DNA of 64,000 nucleotides from Devosia sp. (GCF_028290625.1 NZ_JAQGJM010000009.1:186001-250000), one strand, 5' to 3'. Shown: positions 41,788 through 51,348, counted from the first letter of the stretch. Numbers and translations: made by a program. The notes: generated from the letters alone by a model not told the origin.

Positions 41788-43464
41788 ATGCGGTTACTTC
41801 ACAAAATTCTCGTCGGCGCGGTTGCGGTGCTGGGGCTGGCGATGCCGGCCATGGCCGCCGAGCGGGCGATCATCGTGCTCGATGCGTCGGGCTCGATGTG
41901 GGCGCAGATCGATGGCAAGGCGCGCATTACCATTGCGCGCGAAACGCTGGATTCGGTGTTGTCCACGCTGTCGCCGGACATCGAGCTCGGGCTGATGGCC
42001 TACGGGCATCGCGAGAAAGGCAATTGCGGCGATATCGAAATGCTGGTCGAGCCGGCGGCGGGGACTGCGGAGGCGATCAAGGCGGCGGTGGCGGATATCA
42101 ACCCCAAGGGGATGACGCCGCTGTCGGACGCAGTGCGGCTGGCGGCCGAAGATTTGAAGTATACCGAGGAGAAATCCACGGTGATTTTGATTACCGATGG
42201 ATTGGAGACCTGCGAGGTTGATCCCTGCGCGCTAGGGACCGAACTGGAGCAGAAGGGCGTTGACTTCACCGTCCATGTGCTGGGCTTTGGCCTGTCGGAT
42301 GACGAGGGCAAGCAGGTGGCGTGCTTGGCGGAAAACACCGGTGGCAAGTATCTCTCGGCGCAGGATGGCGCCTCGCTGGTGCAGGCGCTGACGGCGACTG
42401 TGGCCGAGGTGGCGCAGCCCGCCCCCGAACCTGCGCCCGAGCCGAAGCCGGCGGTTGCCGACTATAATTTCAAGCCGAGCGCCTCGCTGGCAGAGGGCGG
42501 GCCTGACATCGTCGACGACGCGGCCGACGTGGTCTGGGCCTGGTACAAGGTGGCGGCCGATGGCGGCCAGGGCGAGTATGTCGGCACCGACTATTATTCG
42601 ACCTTCAAGGGCACGCTTGAGCCCGGCGACTATATCATGACCGCGACCATGGGTTATGCGACGGCCAGCCAGAGCGTGACGATCAAGGCCGGCGCCGTGG
42701 CCGAGCCGCATTTCGTGCTCGACGCGGCGGTGCTCAAGGTGCATCCGCGGCCCAGTGAAGGCGCCGATGTGGATAGTGACGCCACGGTCAATGTGGTGTG
42801 GCCCAAGGACCAGACGACGTTTTATGGCGAAGTCGATACCGTGGTGCCGGCCGGGGACATCACGCTCAATGTCAGCATCGGGGCGGCCAAGGTGGTGGAC
42901 AGCTTCACCGCGGCGGCCGGCGAGACGGTGGACAAGGACATCGTCGTCGGCTCCGGCATTGCCCAGTTCCAGTCGGAATATGTGGAGGGCCAGCCGGTCG
43001 AGGACGACATCTATCTCGAAGTGCTCGAAGCTAAGAAGGCGCTGGATGGCACGCGCAAGTCGGTGGTTTACGGCTATGGCGGTGATCAGACTTTCGATCT
43101 GGCGCAGGGCGATTATGTCGTGACCTACGACCTGGACGGCACCAAGGGCGAGATCCCGTTCAGCGTCAAAACCGCCGAGAAGACCGATGTGACCATTGTG
43201 CTCGATGCCGGGGTGCTCGCAGTGACGACACCGGCCGACAATTATGTGGAATTGTTCAGCGCCACCAAGGACATCAAGGGCAATCGCGAAAGCTTTGATT
43301 ATGGCTATGGCCCCAGCTTCGAAACGACGCTGAAAGCAGGCGACTATGTGATCTTGAGCCGCGATGCGGCGGGGACGGACTTCGAAACGCCGGTGACGAT
43401 TGTGGCCGGACAGCGCAACGAGGTCACGCTGACCGAGCCGGCGCCGGCAGGCAAGAAGAAATAG
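41788..43464 (+). CDS. Secreted von Willebrand factor A protein with beta repeats
   Basis: 558 aa, exported (signal about residues 1-24, MPAMAA cleavage). The vWA domain (about 25-210) has the MIDAS DASGSMW, then MTPLSDAV and the ITDGLETCEVDPCALG loop with cysteines; further Cys in GNCGDIE and VACLAEN can form disulfides. A short Pro/Glu linker (PAPEPAPEPKP) follows, then two or three repeated beta modules (about 235-330, 350-450, 455-555), each with a GDYIM- or GDYVV-type strand and a xLDAxVLxV stretch. Role is unknown; such proteins bind metals and partners at the cell surface. The frame opens at 41698, but ATG at 41788 has GGAGGG upstream. Confidence 0.88.
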   Translation: MRLLHKILVGAVAVLGLAMPAMAAERAIIVLDASGSMWAQIDGKARITIARETLDSVLSTLSPDIELGLMAYGHREKGNCGDIEMLVEPAAGTAEAIKAAVADINPKGMTPLSDAVRLAAEDLKYTEEKSTVILITDGLETCEVDPCALGTELEQKGVDFTVHVLGFGLSDDEGKQVACLAENTGGKYLSAQDGASLVQALTATVAEVAQPAPEPAPEPKPAVADYNFKPSASLAEGGPDIVDDAADVVWAWYKVAADGGQGEYVGTDYYSTFKGTLEPGDYIMTATMGYATASQSVTIKAGAVAEPHFVLDAAVLKVHPRPSEGADVDSDATVNVVWPKDQTTFYGEVDTVVPAGDITLNVSIGAAKVVDSFTAAAGETVDKDIVVGSGIAQFQSEYVEGQPVEDDIYLEVLEAKKALDGTRKSVVYGYGGDQTFDLAQGDYVVTYDLDGTKGEIPFSVKTAEKTDVTIVLDAGVLAVTTPADNYVELFSATKDIKGNRESFDYGYGPSFETTLKAGDYVILSRDAAGTDFETPVTIVAGQRNEVTLTEPAPAGKKK

Positions 43465-43487
43465 GTCTGCCTCTATGCGAGAATGAA

Positions 43488-43515
43488 GGGTGCTCCTGAC
43501 GGGGCGCCCTTTTTC
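43488..43515 (+). terminator. Terminator of the vWA gene
   Basis: GGGTGCTCC-TGAC-GGGGCGCCC (two wobble pairs) is followed by five T, 23 bases after the stop. Confidence 0.8.
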
Positions 43516-43521
43516 GTTGGG

Positions 43522-44250
43522 TCAGTCCTCGATGGTGATGTCGCCGCCGCTTGAGCTATCCACGGCCTGTTCGGCTGGCTTGCCGGCCACGGTGATATCG
43601 GCGCCGCTCGAGGCATTGGCCTTGATGCTGGCGCTGGCAAACACGGAAACGTCGCCGCCACTGGACGCATCGACGGCTGCGCTGGCACATTTCAGGTCCG
43701 CGGCCTTGAGGTCCGAACCGGTCGATGTCTGGGCGGTGAGGCTGGTGCAGGTGCCGCTCAGGCTTACGTCCGAGCCGCTGGAGGCATCCACGCGGACGGC
43801 GCCGAGTGCTGCGCCGGCGATGGACAGGTCCGCGCCGCTCGAGGCGTTGATATCGAGATCGCCTTTGGCCCCCGTCACATCGACGTCGGCGGCCGAACTG
43901 GCGCTGACCGCGGTCAGGGTGGGCAGGGTGATGGTCAGCGTGAGATTGTTGGCGCCAAGCAATTGGCCGACCACGCCGCCGTTGAAGATGAAATCGAGAA
44001 AATTCTGATCGACGCTGGCGGAGAGGGTGTCGCCCTCAAGGGTGACTTCGAGCTTGTCGAGCAGGTCCTTGTTGGCGGATTCGGCATGGACAGAAAAAGC
44101 ATCGCCGAGCGTGACCGTGGCATTGATGCCGGTATGGATGTCCAGCTTGGTAAACCCCGTCAAATCGAAGTCGCGGCTCTCGGCCATGGCGCTGCCGACC
44201 ATAGTCAGGACGATCGAACCGGCGAGAGCAAGTCTTAGAATCTGGCGCAA
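43522..44250 (-). CDS. GIN-domain protein (DUF2807 type, exported)
   Basis: 242 aa, signal peptide about residues 1-23. The rest is a right-handed beta-helix type repeat made of short turns: ASSGADL, ASSGSDV, TSTGSDL, ASSGGDV, ASSGADI, SSSGGDI. This pattern is the GIN (putative auto-transporter head) domain. N-terminal part FDLTGFTKLDIHTGINATVTLG is typical. Function is unknown; the family is common near the envelope. It is convergent with the vWA gene but on the opposite strand. No catalytic residues are evident. Confidence 0.85.
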   Translation of the reverse strand: MRQILRLALAGSIVLTMVGSAMAESRDFDLTGFTKLDIHTGINATVTLGDAFSVHAESANKDLLDKLEVTLEGDTLSASVDQNFLDFIFNGGVVGQLLGANNLTLTITLPTLTAVSASSAADVDVTGAKGDLDINASSGADLSIAGAALGAVRVDASSGSDVSLSGTCTSLTAQTSTGSDLKAADLKCASAAVDASSGGDVSVFASASIKANASSGADITVAGKPAEQAVDSSSGGDITIED

Positions 44251-44367
44251 GATGGCCTCCCTCGAAGCTGGCCCGGCGATGGACCAGTGCCGGATATCGG
44301 AGGCGGAATGGCCGGCCGCAAGGGCGCGGACGAAAGGTTTTCACGCCGGCGTGATGAGGGGCGTGCC

Positions 44368-44775
44368 TCAGATGGCGCGGACGCGATTGTTGCGCGGGCT
44401 GTGCTCAAGTTCAACCAGGCCGAGGACTTCCATCACCGGCGAGACGTAATTGGCGAAGCGGCCGCGCAGGCCCTTCTTGATGCCGTACCACCCGCCGACC
44501 GGGTTATCTACCGAGCGGGCCCAGGCTTCGACAGTGCCCTCCTTGGCGGGCTTCTGCTCGTCGGCATTGCCCAGTTCCATCCAATCGCCATGGGCCTTGA
44601 GCATGGCGTGATAGTCTTCGATGGCGCGCAAATGGTAGCGCAGCTCGGTGCCGCCGGCGATGCAGACCAAAGCAGGTGGCGTGGCGTCGGGGGCGCGATA
44701 GAGGACGATGTCCGAGGTTCCGGGCGGGGTCTTGAGAAGCCACGGATCGTCTTTGGTGCCACTGCCTTGAGCCAT
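44368..44775 (-). CDS. Small conserved protein (DUF6855-like)
   Basis: 135 aa cytosolic protein. It starts MAQGSGTKDDPWLLKTPPGTSD and contains VCIAGGTELRYHLRAIEDYHAMLKAHGDW. I recall a family of this type named DUF6855 in Rhizobiales, but I cannot check it. No catalytic motif is evident. The C-terminus has ENYVSPVMEVLGL-like text (FANYVSPVMEVLGLVELEHSPRNNRVRAI), a helix plus DNA- or RNA-like basic end. Function unknown. Gene is alone with ribosome site GGAGGCGGAC before the ATG. Confidence 0.7.
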   Translation of the reverse strand: MAQGSGTKDDPWLLKTPPGTSDIVLYRAPDATPPALVCIAGGTELRYHLRAIEDYHAMLKAHGDWMELGNADEQKPAKEGTVEAWARSVDNPVGGWYGIKKGLRGRFANYVSPVMEVLGLVELEHSPRNNRVRAI

Positions 44776-44816
44776 GTCCGCCTCCCTTATGAGGCATCAC
44801 TCTAGCAAATTGGCAT

Positions 44817-44848
44817 GAAACAAAAAGGGCGGCGCAGTGCGCCGCCCT
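44817..44848 (-). terminator. Terminator of icd
   Basis: AGGGCGGCGCA and TGCGCCGCCCT pair perfectly (11 bp); on the reverse strand TTTTTGTTT follows. It lies 21 bases after the icd stop. Confidence 0.88.
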
Positions 44849-44868
44849 GGAAACCGAATGCGAAAGAC

Positions 44869-46080
44869 TTACGCCATGGCCTTCTGCAGGTTCTGGTCGA
44901 TGGCGTCGAGGAAGCCGATGGTGGAGAGCCACGGCTGATCGGGGCCGACGAGCAGGGACAGGTCCTTGGTCATCTTGCCTTCCTCGATGGTGTCGACGGT
45001 GACCTTTTCCAGGGTCAGCGCGAACTTGCGAAGGGCTTCGTTGTCGTCGAGCTTGGCGCGGTGGGCCAGGCCACGGGTCCAGGCGAAGATCGAGGCGGTG
45101 GAATTGGTCGAGGTTTCCTTGCCGGCCTGGTGCTGGCGGTAGTGACGGGTCACGGTGCCGTGGGCGGCCTCGGCCTCGACGATCTTGCCATCGGGGGTGG
45201 CCAGAACCGAGGTCATCAAGCCGAGCGAGCCAAAGCCCTGCGCCACGATGTCGGATTGCACGTCGCCGTCATAGTTCTTGCAGGCCCACACATAGCCGCC
45301 GCTCCACTTGAGGGCGGAGGCGACCATGTCGTCGATCAGGCGGTGCTCGTACCAGATCTTCTTGGCTTCGTACTTTTCCTTGAATTCGGCCTCGTAGATC
45401 TCCTGGAAGATATCCTTGAAGCGGCCGTCATAGGTCTTGAGGATGGTGTTCTTGGTGGAGAGGTAGCACGGCACGCCGCGGTCGAGCGCGTAGTTGAACG
45501 ACGAATAGGCGAAATCGCGGATCGAGGCGTCGAGGTTATACATCGCCATGGCCACGCCGGCGCCGGGGGCCTGGAACACTTCGTGCTCGATGACCTTGCC
45601 ATCTTCGCCGGTGAACTTGATGGTCAGCGTGCCCTTGCCGGGGAAGGTGAAATCGGTGGCGCGGTACTGATCGCCAAAAGCGTGGCGGCCGATGATGATC
45701 GGCTGGGTCCAGCCGGGAACCAGGCGCGGGACGTTCTTGCAGATGATGGGTTCGCGGAAAATGACGCCGCCCAGGATGTTGCGGATGGTGCCGTTGGGCG
45801 ACTTCCACATCTTCTTGAGCTTGAATTCCTCGACGCGCTGCTCATCGGGGGTGATGGTGGCGCATTTGATGCCGACGCCGTATTTCTGGATGGCGTGGGC
45901 GCTGTCGATGGTGATCTGGTCGTTGGTGGCGTCACGGCTTTCGATGGACAGGTCGTAATATTCGATCGGCAGATCGAGATAGGGATGGATCAGCTTATCC
46001 TTGATCGCCTGCCAGATGATGCGGGTCATCTCATCGCCGTCGAGATCGACGATCGGATTGGCGACCTTGATTTTGCTCAT
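44869..46080 (-). CDS. icd: NADP-dependent isocitrate dehydrogenase
   Basis: 403 aa cytosolic enzyme, oxidising isocitrate to 2-oxoglutarate in the TCA cycle. It belongs to the homodimeric type II family (eukaryote-like): start [42 protein letters not shown] (substrate-binding Ser), and the metal-binding NYDGDVQSD and [11 protein letters not shown] region. Size is standard for that type. Its divergent partner is the fabF-type gene. Confidence 0.97.
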   Translation of the reverse strand: MSKIKVANPIVDLDGDEMTRIIWQAIKDKLIHPYLDLPIEYYDLSIESRDATNDQITIDSAHAIQKYGVGIKCATITPDEQRVEEFKLKKMWKSPNGTIRNILGGVIFREPIICKNVPRLVPGWTQPIIIGRHAFGDQYRATDFTFPGKGTLTIKFTGEDGKVIEHEVFQAPGAGVAMAMYNLDASIRDFAYSSFNYALDRGVPCYLSTKNTILKTYDGRFKDIFQEIYEAEFKEKYEAKKIWYEHRLIDDMVASALKWSGGYVWACKNYDGDVQSDIVAQGFGSLGLMTSVLATPDGKIVEAEAAHGTVTRHYRQHQAGKETSTNSTASIFAWTRGLAHRAKLDDNEALRKFALTLEKVTVDTIEEGKMTKDLSLLVGPDQPWLSTIGFLDAIDQNLQKAMA

Positions 46081-46248
46081 TCAATAGCTCCCTGAAATCC
46101 TGCAAAAGGCCCTCGGCCCGCTTCGCGCCCGTATAGCATCGCTGTGGGAAAGCGCAAAGGCTGGCGCGGGCATGGGGCCATGCTAACTTGATGTTGCCGC
46201 AGTGCTCGCTTACATGCGCGACGCTGAGAATGATTTACAGGAGATTTG

Positions 46249-47532
46249 ATGCTTATCCCCGACAAGGCCGATCCGATCGTTGTGACCGGCATGGGCGTGG
46301 TTTCCCCGTTAGGCGTGGGGGTAAGGACAAACTGGGAGCGGTTGATCGCCGGCAAGAGCGGGATCGTGCACAACGACCGCTTCGATACCACCGATTATAC
46401 CGCGCGGATCGCCGGGCTGGTGCCGACCAAGGACAAGGACCCCGAGGGGTTCGATCCGCTGGTGGCGGTGGACGCCAAGGACATCAAGAAGATGGACCTG
46501 TTCATCCAGTACGGCATGGTCGCGGCGGCTGAGGCGATTGCCCAGTCCGGCTGGAACCCCCAGACCGACGAAGAGCGCGGCGCTACGGCGACGATCATCG
46601 GCTCGGGCGTGGGTGGCTCGCCGGTAATGGCCCGGGCCGCGCAGTTGATTGCCGAGCGCGGGCCGCGGCGGCTGTCGCCGTTCACGGTGCCGTCGTTCCT
46701 GGCCAATCTGGCGGCGGGCTGGATTTCGATCAAATACGGCTTCAAGGGCCCGCTGGGTGCGCCAGTCACGGCATGCGCGGCTTCAGCCCAGGCCATCGGC
46801 GATGGCATGCGGCTGATCATGACTGGCGAAGCGGACGTGGCCATCGTCGGCGGCGCCGAGGGTTCGGTCGATCCCATCTCCATCGGCGGGTTCGGTGCGT
46901 CGCGCGCCCTGTCGACGGCGTTCAACGACGACCCGACCAAGGCCTCGCGGCCGTTCGATTCCAAGCGCGATGGTTTTGTGCTGTCTGAAGGCGCGGCGAT
47001 CCTGGTGATCGAAAAGCTCAGCCATGCCAAGGCACGCGGTGCGACGCCGCTGGCGGTGCTGTCGGGCTATGGCACGTCGGCGGACGCCTATCACCTGACC
47101 TCCGGCTCGCCGGACGGCGCCGGGGCGATGACGGCGATGCGCAATGCGCTCAAGATGGGCGGGCTGACGCCGGCCGATATCGACTATGTCAACGCGCACT
47201 CCACCTCGACCGAAGTGGGCGACGCTGCGGAAATCGCCGGGATCGGCACACTGTTCGCGGGGCGGGGCAAGGATCTGGCGGTCAGCGCCACCAAGTCGGC
47301 GACCGGGCATCTGCTCGGCGCGGCTGGCGCGCTGGCGGCGATCATTGCCGTCGAGGCGATCCGCAACAGCACGGTGCCGGCGACGCTCAACCTGGACGAG
47401 CCCGACGAGGCGGCCAACAGGTTCGATCTCGTTCCGCACAAGGCCAAGGCCAAGGATTTGCGCCATGTGCTGGTCAACGCCTTCGGCTTTGGCGGCGTCA
47501 ATGCCGCCCTGGTGTTCAGCCGCGTAGCCTAA
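46249..47532 (+). CDS. fabF: Beta-ketoacyl-ACP synthase II
   Basis: 427 aa. The thiolase-fold enzyme elongates fatty acyl-ACP. Catalytic residues: Cys176 in the TACAASAQAIG motif, His in YVNAHSTSTEVGD, and His in SATGHLLGAAG. Other signals: TGMGVVSPLG start and GFGGVNAALVF at the end. ATG at 46249 with AGGAG upstream is favoured over TTG one codon before. No acpP or fabG is near, so it may be a second copy of KAS II rather than the primary one in the fatty-acid cluster. Confidence 0.92.
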   Translation: MLIPDKADPIVVTGMGVVSPLGVGVRTNWERLIAGKSGIVHNDRFDTTDYTARIAGLVPTKDKDPEGFDPLVAVDAKDIKKMDLFIQYGMVAAAEAIAQSGWNPQTDEERGATATIIGSGVGGSPVMARAAQLIAERGPRRLSPFTVPSFLANLAAGWISIKYGFKGPLGAPVTACAASAQAIGDGMRLIMTGEADVAIVGGAEGSVDPISIGGFGASRALSTAFNDDPTKASRPFDSKRDGFVLSEGAAILVIEKLSHAKARGATPLAVLSGYGTSADAYHLTSGSPDGAGAMTAMRNALKMGGLTPADIDYVNAHSTSTEVGDAAEIAGIGTLFAGRGKDLAVSATKSATGHLLGAAGALAAIIAVEAIRNSTVPATLNLDEPDEAANRFDLVPHKAKAKDLRHVLVNAFGFGGVNAALVFSRVA

Positions 47533-47599
47533 CCCTCCGGCGGCCCTTGCAATTGCGCGGCGCACTGGCAAAAGTGCGTCGCGACACAGAGGGGCCCGC

Positions 47600-48181
47600 A
47601 TGGCGCTTTATCCGGACTATCCGGTGCTGACGGAACGGCTGCGGTTGCGGCCGTTCACGCGGGGCGACGTCGAGGCCGTATACGCCTATCGCCGGCGCGA
47701 AGATGTCGCCGTCTATCTGTTCGACGTGGCGCTGAGTCGCGAGGAATGTGCCTTGGCGGTGCAGCAGCGCATCGGGCAGGTGGCGCTCGAAGCCAATGAC
47801 GACAAGATCATCCTCGCGGTCGACGAGCAGGCAACGGGCCAGCTCATCGGCGAAGTGTCGCTGATCTGGCGCAGTGTCGAGGCGCGGCAATGCGAACTCG
47901 GCTGGATTTTCAACCCGGACCATCACGGCAAAGGCTTCGCCACCGAGGCGGCTCGCGCCTTGTTGGACCTGGCCTTCGGCCCCGGCGACATGCACCGGGC
48001 CATGGCGCGGTGCGATGCGCGTAACCTGGCATCATCGCGGCTGATGGAGCGGTTGGGCATGCGGCGGGAGGCGCATTTCCGCGAGCACTCTATCGTGAAG
48101 GGCGAGTGGGACGAGGAATTCATCTACGCCATCCTGCGCCGGGAATGGCAGGGGCGGGCTGACGGAGGGGCCGGCCGCTAG
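47600..48181 (+). CDS. GNAT-family N-acetyltransferase 1
   Basis: 193 aa. GNAT fold with the acetyl-CoA site: ELGWIFNPDHHGKGFATEAARALLDLAFG (motif A R/Q-x-x-G-x-G/A pattern). N-terminus YPDYPVLTERLRLRPFTRGDVEAVYAYRRRED is typical of RimJ/RimL-like enzymes. Substrate unknown: amino groups on proteins or small molecules are typical. It is the first of two tandem paralogues, 67 bases after fabF. Confidence 0.88.
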   Translation: MALYPDYPVLTERLRLRPFTRGDVEAVYAYRRREDVAVYLFDVALSREECALAVQQRIGQVALEANDDKIILAVDEQATGQLIGEVSLIWRSVEARQCELGWIFNPDHHGKGFATEAARALLDLAFGPGDMHRAMARCDARNLASSRLMERLGMRREAHFREHSIVKGEWDEEFIYAILRREWQGRADGGAGR

Positions 48182-48304
48182 TTTTTGGTATCGATACCGG
48201 CCTCGCCGATTAGCAAGTTATTCCCAAGCGCAGCAGGAACTTCCGCAGCCGAGGTCGCGTTCTCGACTTGGGCTTGCGACGATATGCGGGAGGATCGTTC
48301 CAAC

Positions 48305-48901
48305 ATGGCTAATTCAATTCTACCGGTGCAGACGGATCGTTTGATCCTGCGAACATTCGAGCGTGGCGATATTGAGGGCGTATCCGCCTACCATGCATTA
48401 CCAACAGTGCAGCGCTATGTGTTCAGCCGAACGCGCGATCGCTCCGAGGTTGCCGCGGCCCTCAACATCATGCGGGGGCATGTCAGCCTGCAGCGGCCGG
48501 GTGATACGCTGACGCTGGCCATGGTGCGCCTGGGCGACCAGCAGATCATCGGGCATGTGTCGCTGCATTGGTCTGACGCGACGGCGGGCCAGGGTGAAAT
48601 CCGCTTCGTCATCAACCCAAGCTATTCGGGGCAAGGCTATGCCAATGAAGCGATTTCGGCGCTGCTCGACCTGGCGTTCGATCACTATCGCATCCACCGG
48701 ATTTTCACCCGCTGCGACGGTCGCAACCATCATTCGATCAAGCTGCTGCAGCAGATGGGCATGCGGCTCGAGGCCCATTATCGCGAACATGCGCTGTTCC
48801 AGGGCGAGTGGGACGAGGAATTGCACTTCGCCGTCCTGGACCGCGAATGGCAGCGGTCGGCCAAGGTCAAGGACCTCCCGCCGCGCCACCGGGTAGCCTA
48901 G
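48305..48901 (+). CDS. GNAT-family N-acetyltransferase 2
   Basis: 198 aa, tandem paralogue of the gene at 47600. Matching blocks: LPVQTDRLILRTFERGDIEGVSAYHALP and EIRFVINPSYSGQGYANEAISALLDLAFDHYRIHRIFTRCDGRNHHSIKLLQQMGMRLEAHYREH. The frame is open to 48185, but the paralogue alignment and GGAGG at about 48290 favour 48305. The 123 bases between the two hold nothing else clear. Confidence 0.86.
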   Translation: MANSILPVQTDRLILRTFERGDIEGVSAYHALPTVQRYVFSRTRDRSEVAAALNIMRGHVSLQRPGDTLTLAMVRLGDQQIIGHVSLHWSDATAGQGEIRFVINPSYSGQGYANEAISALLDLAFDHYRIHRIFTRCDGRNHHSIKLLQQMGMRLEAHYREHALFQGEWDEELHFAVLDREWQRSAKVKDLPPRHRVA

Positions 48902-48965
48902 CCATCCATTTGCGTTGGCATCGGCAAATGCGCTATGTGCGCCTCTATCCGCAGGATGAGGCGAC

Positions 48966-49769
48966 ATGGCTGGTACAGATTCATCGATCGAGATCGTTCT
49001 AGCGCCGGGCCCGGCAGTGATTTTGTGTGAGCCGCAGCTTGGTGTGAATATCGGTACCACTGCCCGGGCCATGGCCAATTTCGGACTGTGGGACCTGCGG
49101 CTCGTGCGGCCGCGCGACGGCTGGCCCAATGAAGAAGCCATCAACGCCGCCTCTCGCGCCGACCATGTGCTGGAGCGGGTACGGGTCTTCGAGACGCTGG
49201 AAGAGGCGATCGGCGACCTGACGCTGGTCTATGCCACGACGGCGCGGTCGCGCGATTTGCAGAAGACGGTGTTCGGCCCCGATGAGGCGGCGACGCGACT
49301 GGCGGCCCATATTGGCGCTGGTCATGGCGCGGGCCTGCTGTTCGGGCGCGAGCGCTGGGGGCTATTGAACGAGGAAGTGGCGCTGGCCGACGCGATCGTG
49401 ACGCTTCCTGTGGAGCCGGCCTTTGCCTCGCTCAATATCGCCCAGGCGGTGCTGCTGATGGCCTATGAGTGGCGGCGGCACAGTGCCGCGGGCAGTGCTC
49501 TGCCGTTTGGCGACACCATGGCCGAGACGGCGCCGCGCGAGGAGCTAGTGGGGCTGTTCGGGCATCTGGAGGACACGCTGGATCGCTCGGGATTTTTCAC
49601 CGCGCCGGACAAGCGGCCGACGGTGGTCAACAACCTGCGCACCATGCTGGCGCGGGGGCAGTTCACCAGCCAGGAAATCCGCACGCTGCGGGGGGTGATT
49701 TCATCCATCGACCGCAAGCATGAGCGGCCCAATCCCAACCGGCAGAAGCCGCAAAGCGACAAAACCTAG
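48966..49769 (+). CDS. TrmJ-type tRNA/rRNA 2'-O-methyltransferase
   Basis: 267 aa SPOUT-fold RNA methyltransferase. N-terminus PAVILCEPQLGVNIGTTARAMANFGLWDLRLVRP has the family N-I-G-x-x-A-R-x-M motif; motif 2 GAGLLFGRERWGLLNEEV and motif 3 LPVEPAFASLNIAQAVLLMAYEW form the SAM knot. C-terminal extension with LEDTLDRSGFF and LRTLRGVIS matches TrmJ. The specific target (position 32 of tRNA in E. coli) is likely but not proved. The 3' end overlaps a strong hairpin (49756-49795). Confidence 0.88.
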   Translation: MAGTDSSIEIVLAPGPAVILCEPQLGVNIGTTARAMANFGLWDLRLVRPRDGWPNEEAINAASRADHVLERVRVFETLEEAIGDLTLVYATTARSRDLQKTVFGPDEAATRLAAHIGAGHGAGLLFGRERWGLLNEEVALADAIVTLPVEPAFASLNIAQAVLLMAYEWRRHSAAGSALPFGDTMAETAPREELVGLFGHLEDTLDRSGFFTAPDKRPTVVNNLRTMLARGQFTSQEIRTLRGVISSIDRKHERPNPNRQKPQSDKT

Positions 49770-49842
49770 AACCTTCGGCTCTAGGTCCTTGTCGCCGCAA
49801 GCTTGTTGGCGAAAAGCCGGTAGCCACCTTTTCGCCGCTTGC
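49756..49842. repeat. Two nested palindromes after the TrmJ gene
   Basis: First: outer GCGACAA/TTGTCGC and inner ACCTAGA/TCTAGGT (49756-49795), overlapping the stop of the TrmJ gene. Second: outer GCAAGC/GCTTGC and inner GGCGAAAAG/CTTTTCGCC (49797-49842). Together they may be a terminator and a REP-like element. Confidence 0.55.
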
Positions 49843-49922
49843 TCTCGGAATCGAATGCACGAGACGCATTTGAGCGGTTCCGCCTTTGACTGCGACAAAA
49901 GCCCGTGCCATGGGCTTGTGCC

Positions 49923-51188
49923 ATGAGCACGACCGCCCCAAAAGACAAAAGCCAGCTGGCTTTTTCCTATATCGGCTTCCGGTTTTTCTGGCTGACCACG
50001 CTGTCCGTGAGTTTTGCGGTTCAGATCATGTCGGTGTCGATCGCCTGGCAGATCTACGACGTGACCGGCAGCGCTTTCCTGCTGGGCCTTGTGGGGCTGT
50101 CGCTGTTTGCGCCAGCGCTAATCTTGTTGCTGGTGACGGGGCTGGCGGCCGACCGGTTCAACCGGCGGCTGATCATGACGATCTGCCTGGGCGTGGAACT
50201 GGCCTGCGCGTTGGGATTCCTGGCGTTCGCAAACGCGCGAGCCCACGAAGTCTGGCCGATCTTCGCCATTCTGGTGGCGCTCGGCACGGCGCGGGCCTTC
50301 TGGAATCCGGCGGCGCAATCACTGGCGCCCAACCTGGTGCCGCCCGGCGCGCTGGCCAACGCCATCACTGTCAACGCCTCGGCCTGGCAGTTTGCCTCGA
50401 TCATGGGCCCGGCGGCGGGCGGCCTGCTGTATGGCATGGCACCAACGGTTGCCTTCGGCACCGGCGCGGCCCTGCTGGCGATCGCCATGGTCTGCGTGGT
50501 GCTGATTCCGAAGCCCGTGCAGCGCGAGTCTCATCAGGCGACCAGCATTGAGACGATGCTGGCCGGCTTCCGTTATATTTTTTCCAACAAGGTGGTGCTG
50601 GGCGCCATTTCGCTGGACATGTTCGCGGTGCTGATGGGCGGCGCGGTGGCGCTGCTGCCGATCTATGCCAAGGATATTCTGCATGCCGGGCCGCAGGAAC
50701 TGGGGCTGTTGCGCGCGGGGCCGGGAATCGGGGCCATCGTCATGGCGGTGCTACTGACGCGGTTCCCGATCCGCGATCATGCGGGCAAGACGCTGTTCCT
50801 GTTCGTTGGATTGTTCGGCGCCTTCACGGTGCTGTTCGGGTTTTCGACCTCGGTCTGGGTATCGATTCCCGCGCTGGCGCTGGTGGGCGCCTGCGACATG
50901 GTCAGCGTGACCATCCGCGAGACCATCATGCAGCTCTGGACGCCCGAAGAGGTGCGCGGCCGGGTCAATGCGGTCAACAGCGTCTTCATCGGCGCCTCCA
51001 ACGAGCTGGGCGAATTCCGCGCCGGCACGGTGGCGTCGCTGATCGGGCCGGTGCCCGCGGTGGTAATCGGCGGATTTGGCTCGATCCTGATCGCGGTGGT
51101 GTGGAGCCGGATTTTCCCCGGCCTGCGCGAGCAGAAGACGCTCGATAAGAAAATGGTCCAGGACGCTCCATTGGCCGGCAGCGCTTGA
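49923..51188 (+). CDS. MFS transporter (DHA3/EntS-like)
   Basis: 421 aa, about 12 membrane segments. Motifs GLVGLSLFAPALILLLVTGLAADRFNRR (motif A) and the mid-protein AFWNPAAQSLAPNLVPPGALANAI place it in the enterobactin-exporter-like class. Probable exporter; substrate unknown. ATG at 49905 is also possible, but 49923 gives a normal short N-terminus (MSTTAPKDKSQ). The last 40 residues are cytosolic. The rpsD promoter begins inside its stop region. Confidence 0.85.
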   Translation: MSTTAPKDKSQLAFSYIGFRFFWLTTLSVSFAVQIMSVSIAWQIYDVTGSAFLLGLVGLSLFAPALILLLVTGLAADRFNRRLIMTICLGVELACALGFLAFANARAHEVWPIFAILVALGTARAFWNPAAQSLAPNLVPPGALANAITVNASAWQFASIMGPAAGGLLYGMAPTVAFGTGAALLAIAMVCVVLIPKPVQRESHQATSIETMLAGFRYIFSNKVVLGAISLDMFAVLMGGAVALLPIYAKDILHAGPQELGLLRAGPGIGAIVMAVLLTRFPIRDHAGKTLFLFVGLFGAFTVLFGFSTSVWVSIPALALVGACDMVSVTIRETIMQLWTPEEVRGRVNAVNSVFIGASNELGEFRAGTVASLIGPVPAVVIGGFGSILIAVVWSRIFPGLREQKTLDKKMVQDAPLAGSA

Positions 51189-51213
51189 CTTCTGGTCGTC
51201 ACACATTTATCAC
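51185..51213 (+). promoter_or_regulatory. Likely sigma-70 promoter of rpsD
   Basis: TTGACT (51185-51190) and TATCAC (51208-51213) are 17 bases apart, overlapping the MFS stop. Confidence 0.55.
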
Positions 51214-51284
51214 GCGCCCACCTATCCGGGCTTTATGGCCCTTAGGCGCACCCGGGATCTCCTGAATATTTGGGATCTGTCGGT

Positions 51285-51301
51285 CATCCGGTTTCCGGAT
51301 G
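51285..51301 (+). promoter_or_regulatory. Stem-loop in the rpsD leader
   Basis: CATCCGG-TTT-CCGGATG, 7-bp perfect stem 48 bases before the rpsD start. S4 is a known autoregulator in other bacteria, but this leader does not show a family structure I can name. Confidence 0.4.
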
Positions 51302-51348
51302 GCAGAGGAGGGCGCGATCCGTTTTTCGACCTTTGAAAAGGATACGCG

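Noticed and set aside
44815-46095. 426-codon forward frame over icd
   Set aside because: Antisense shadow of a certain gene.
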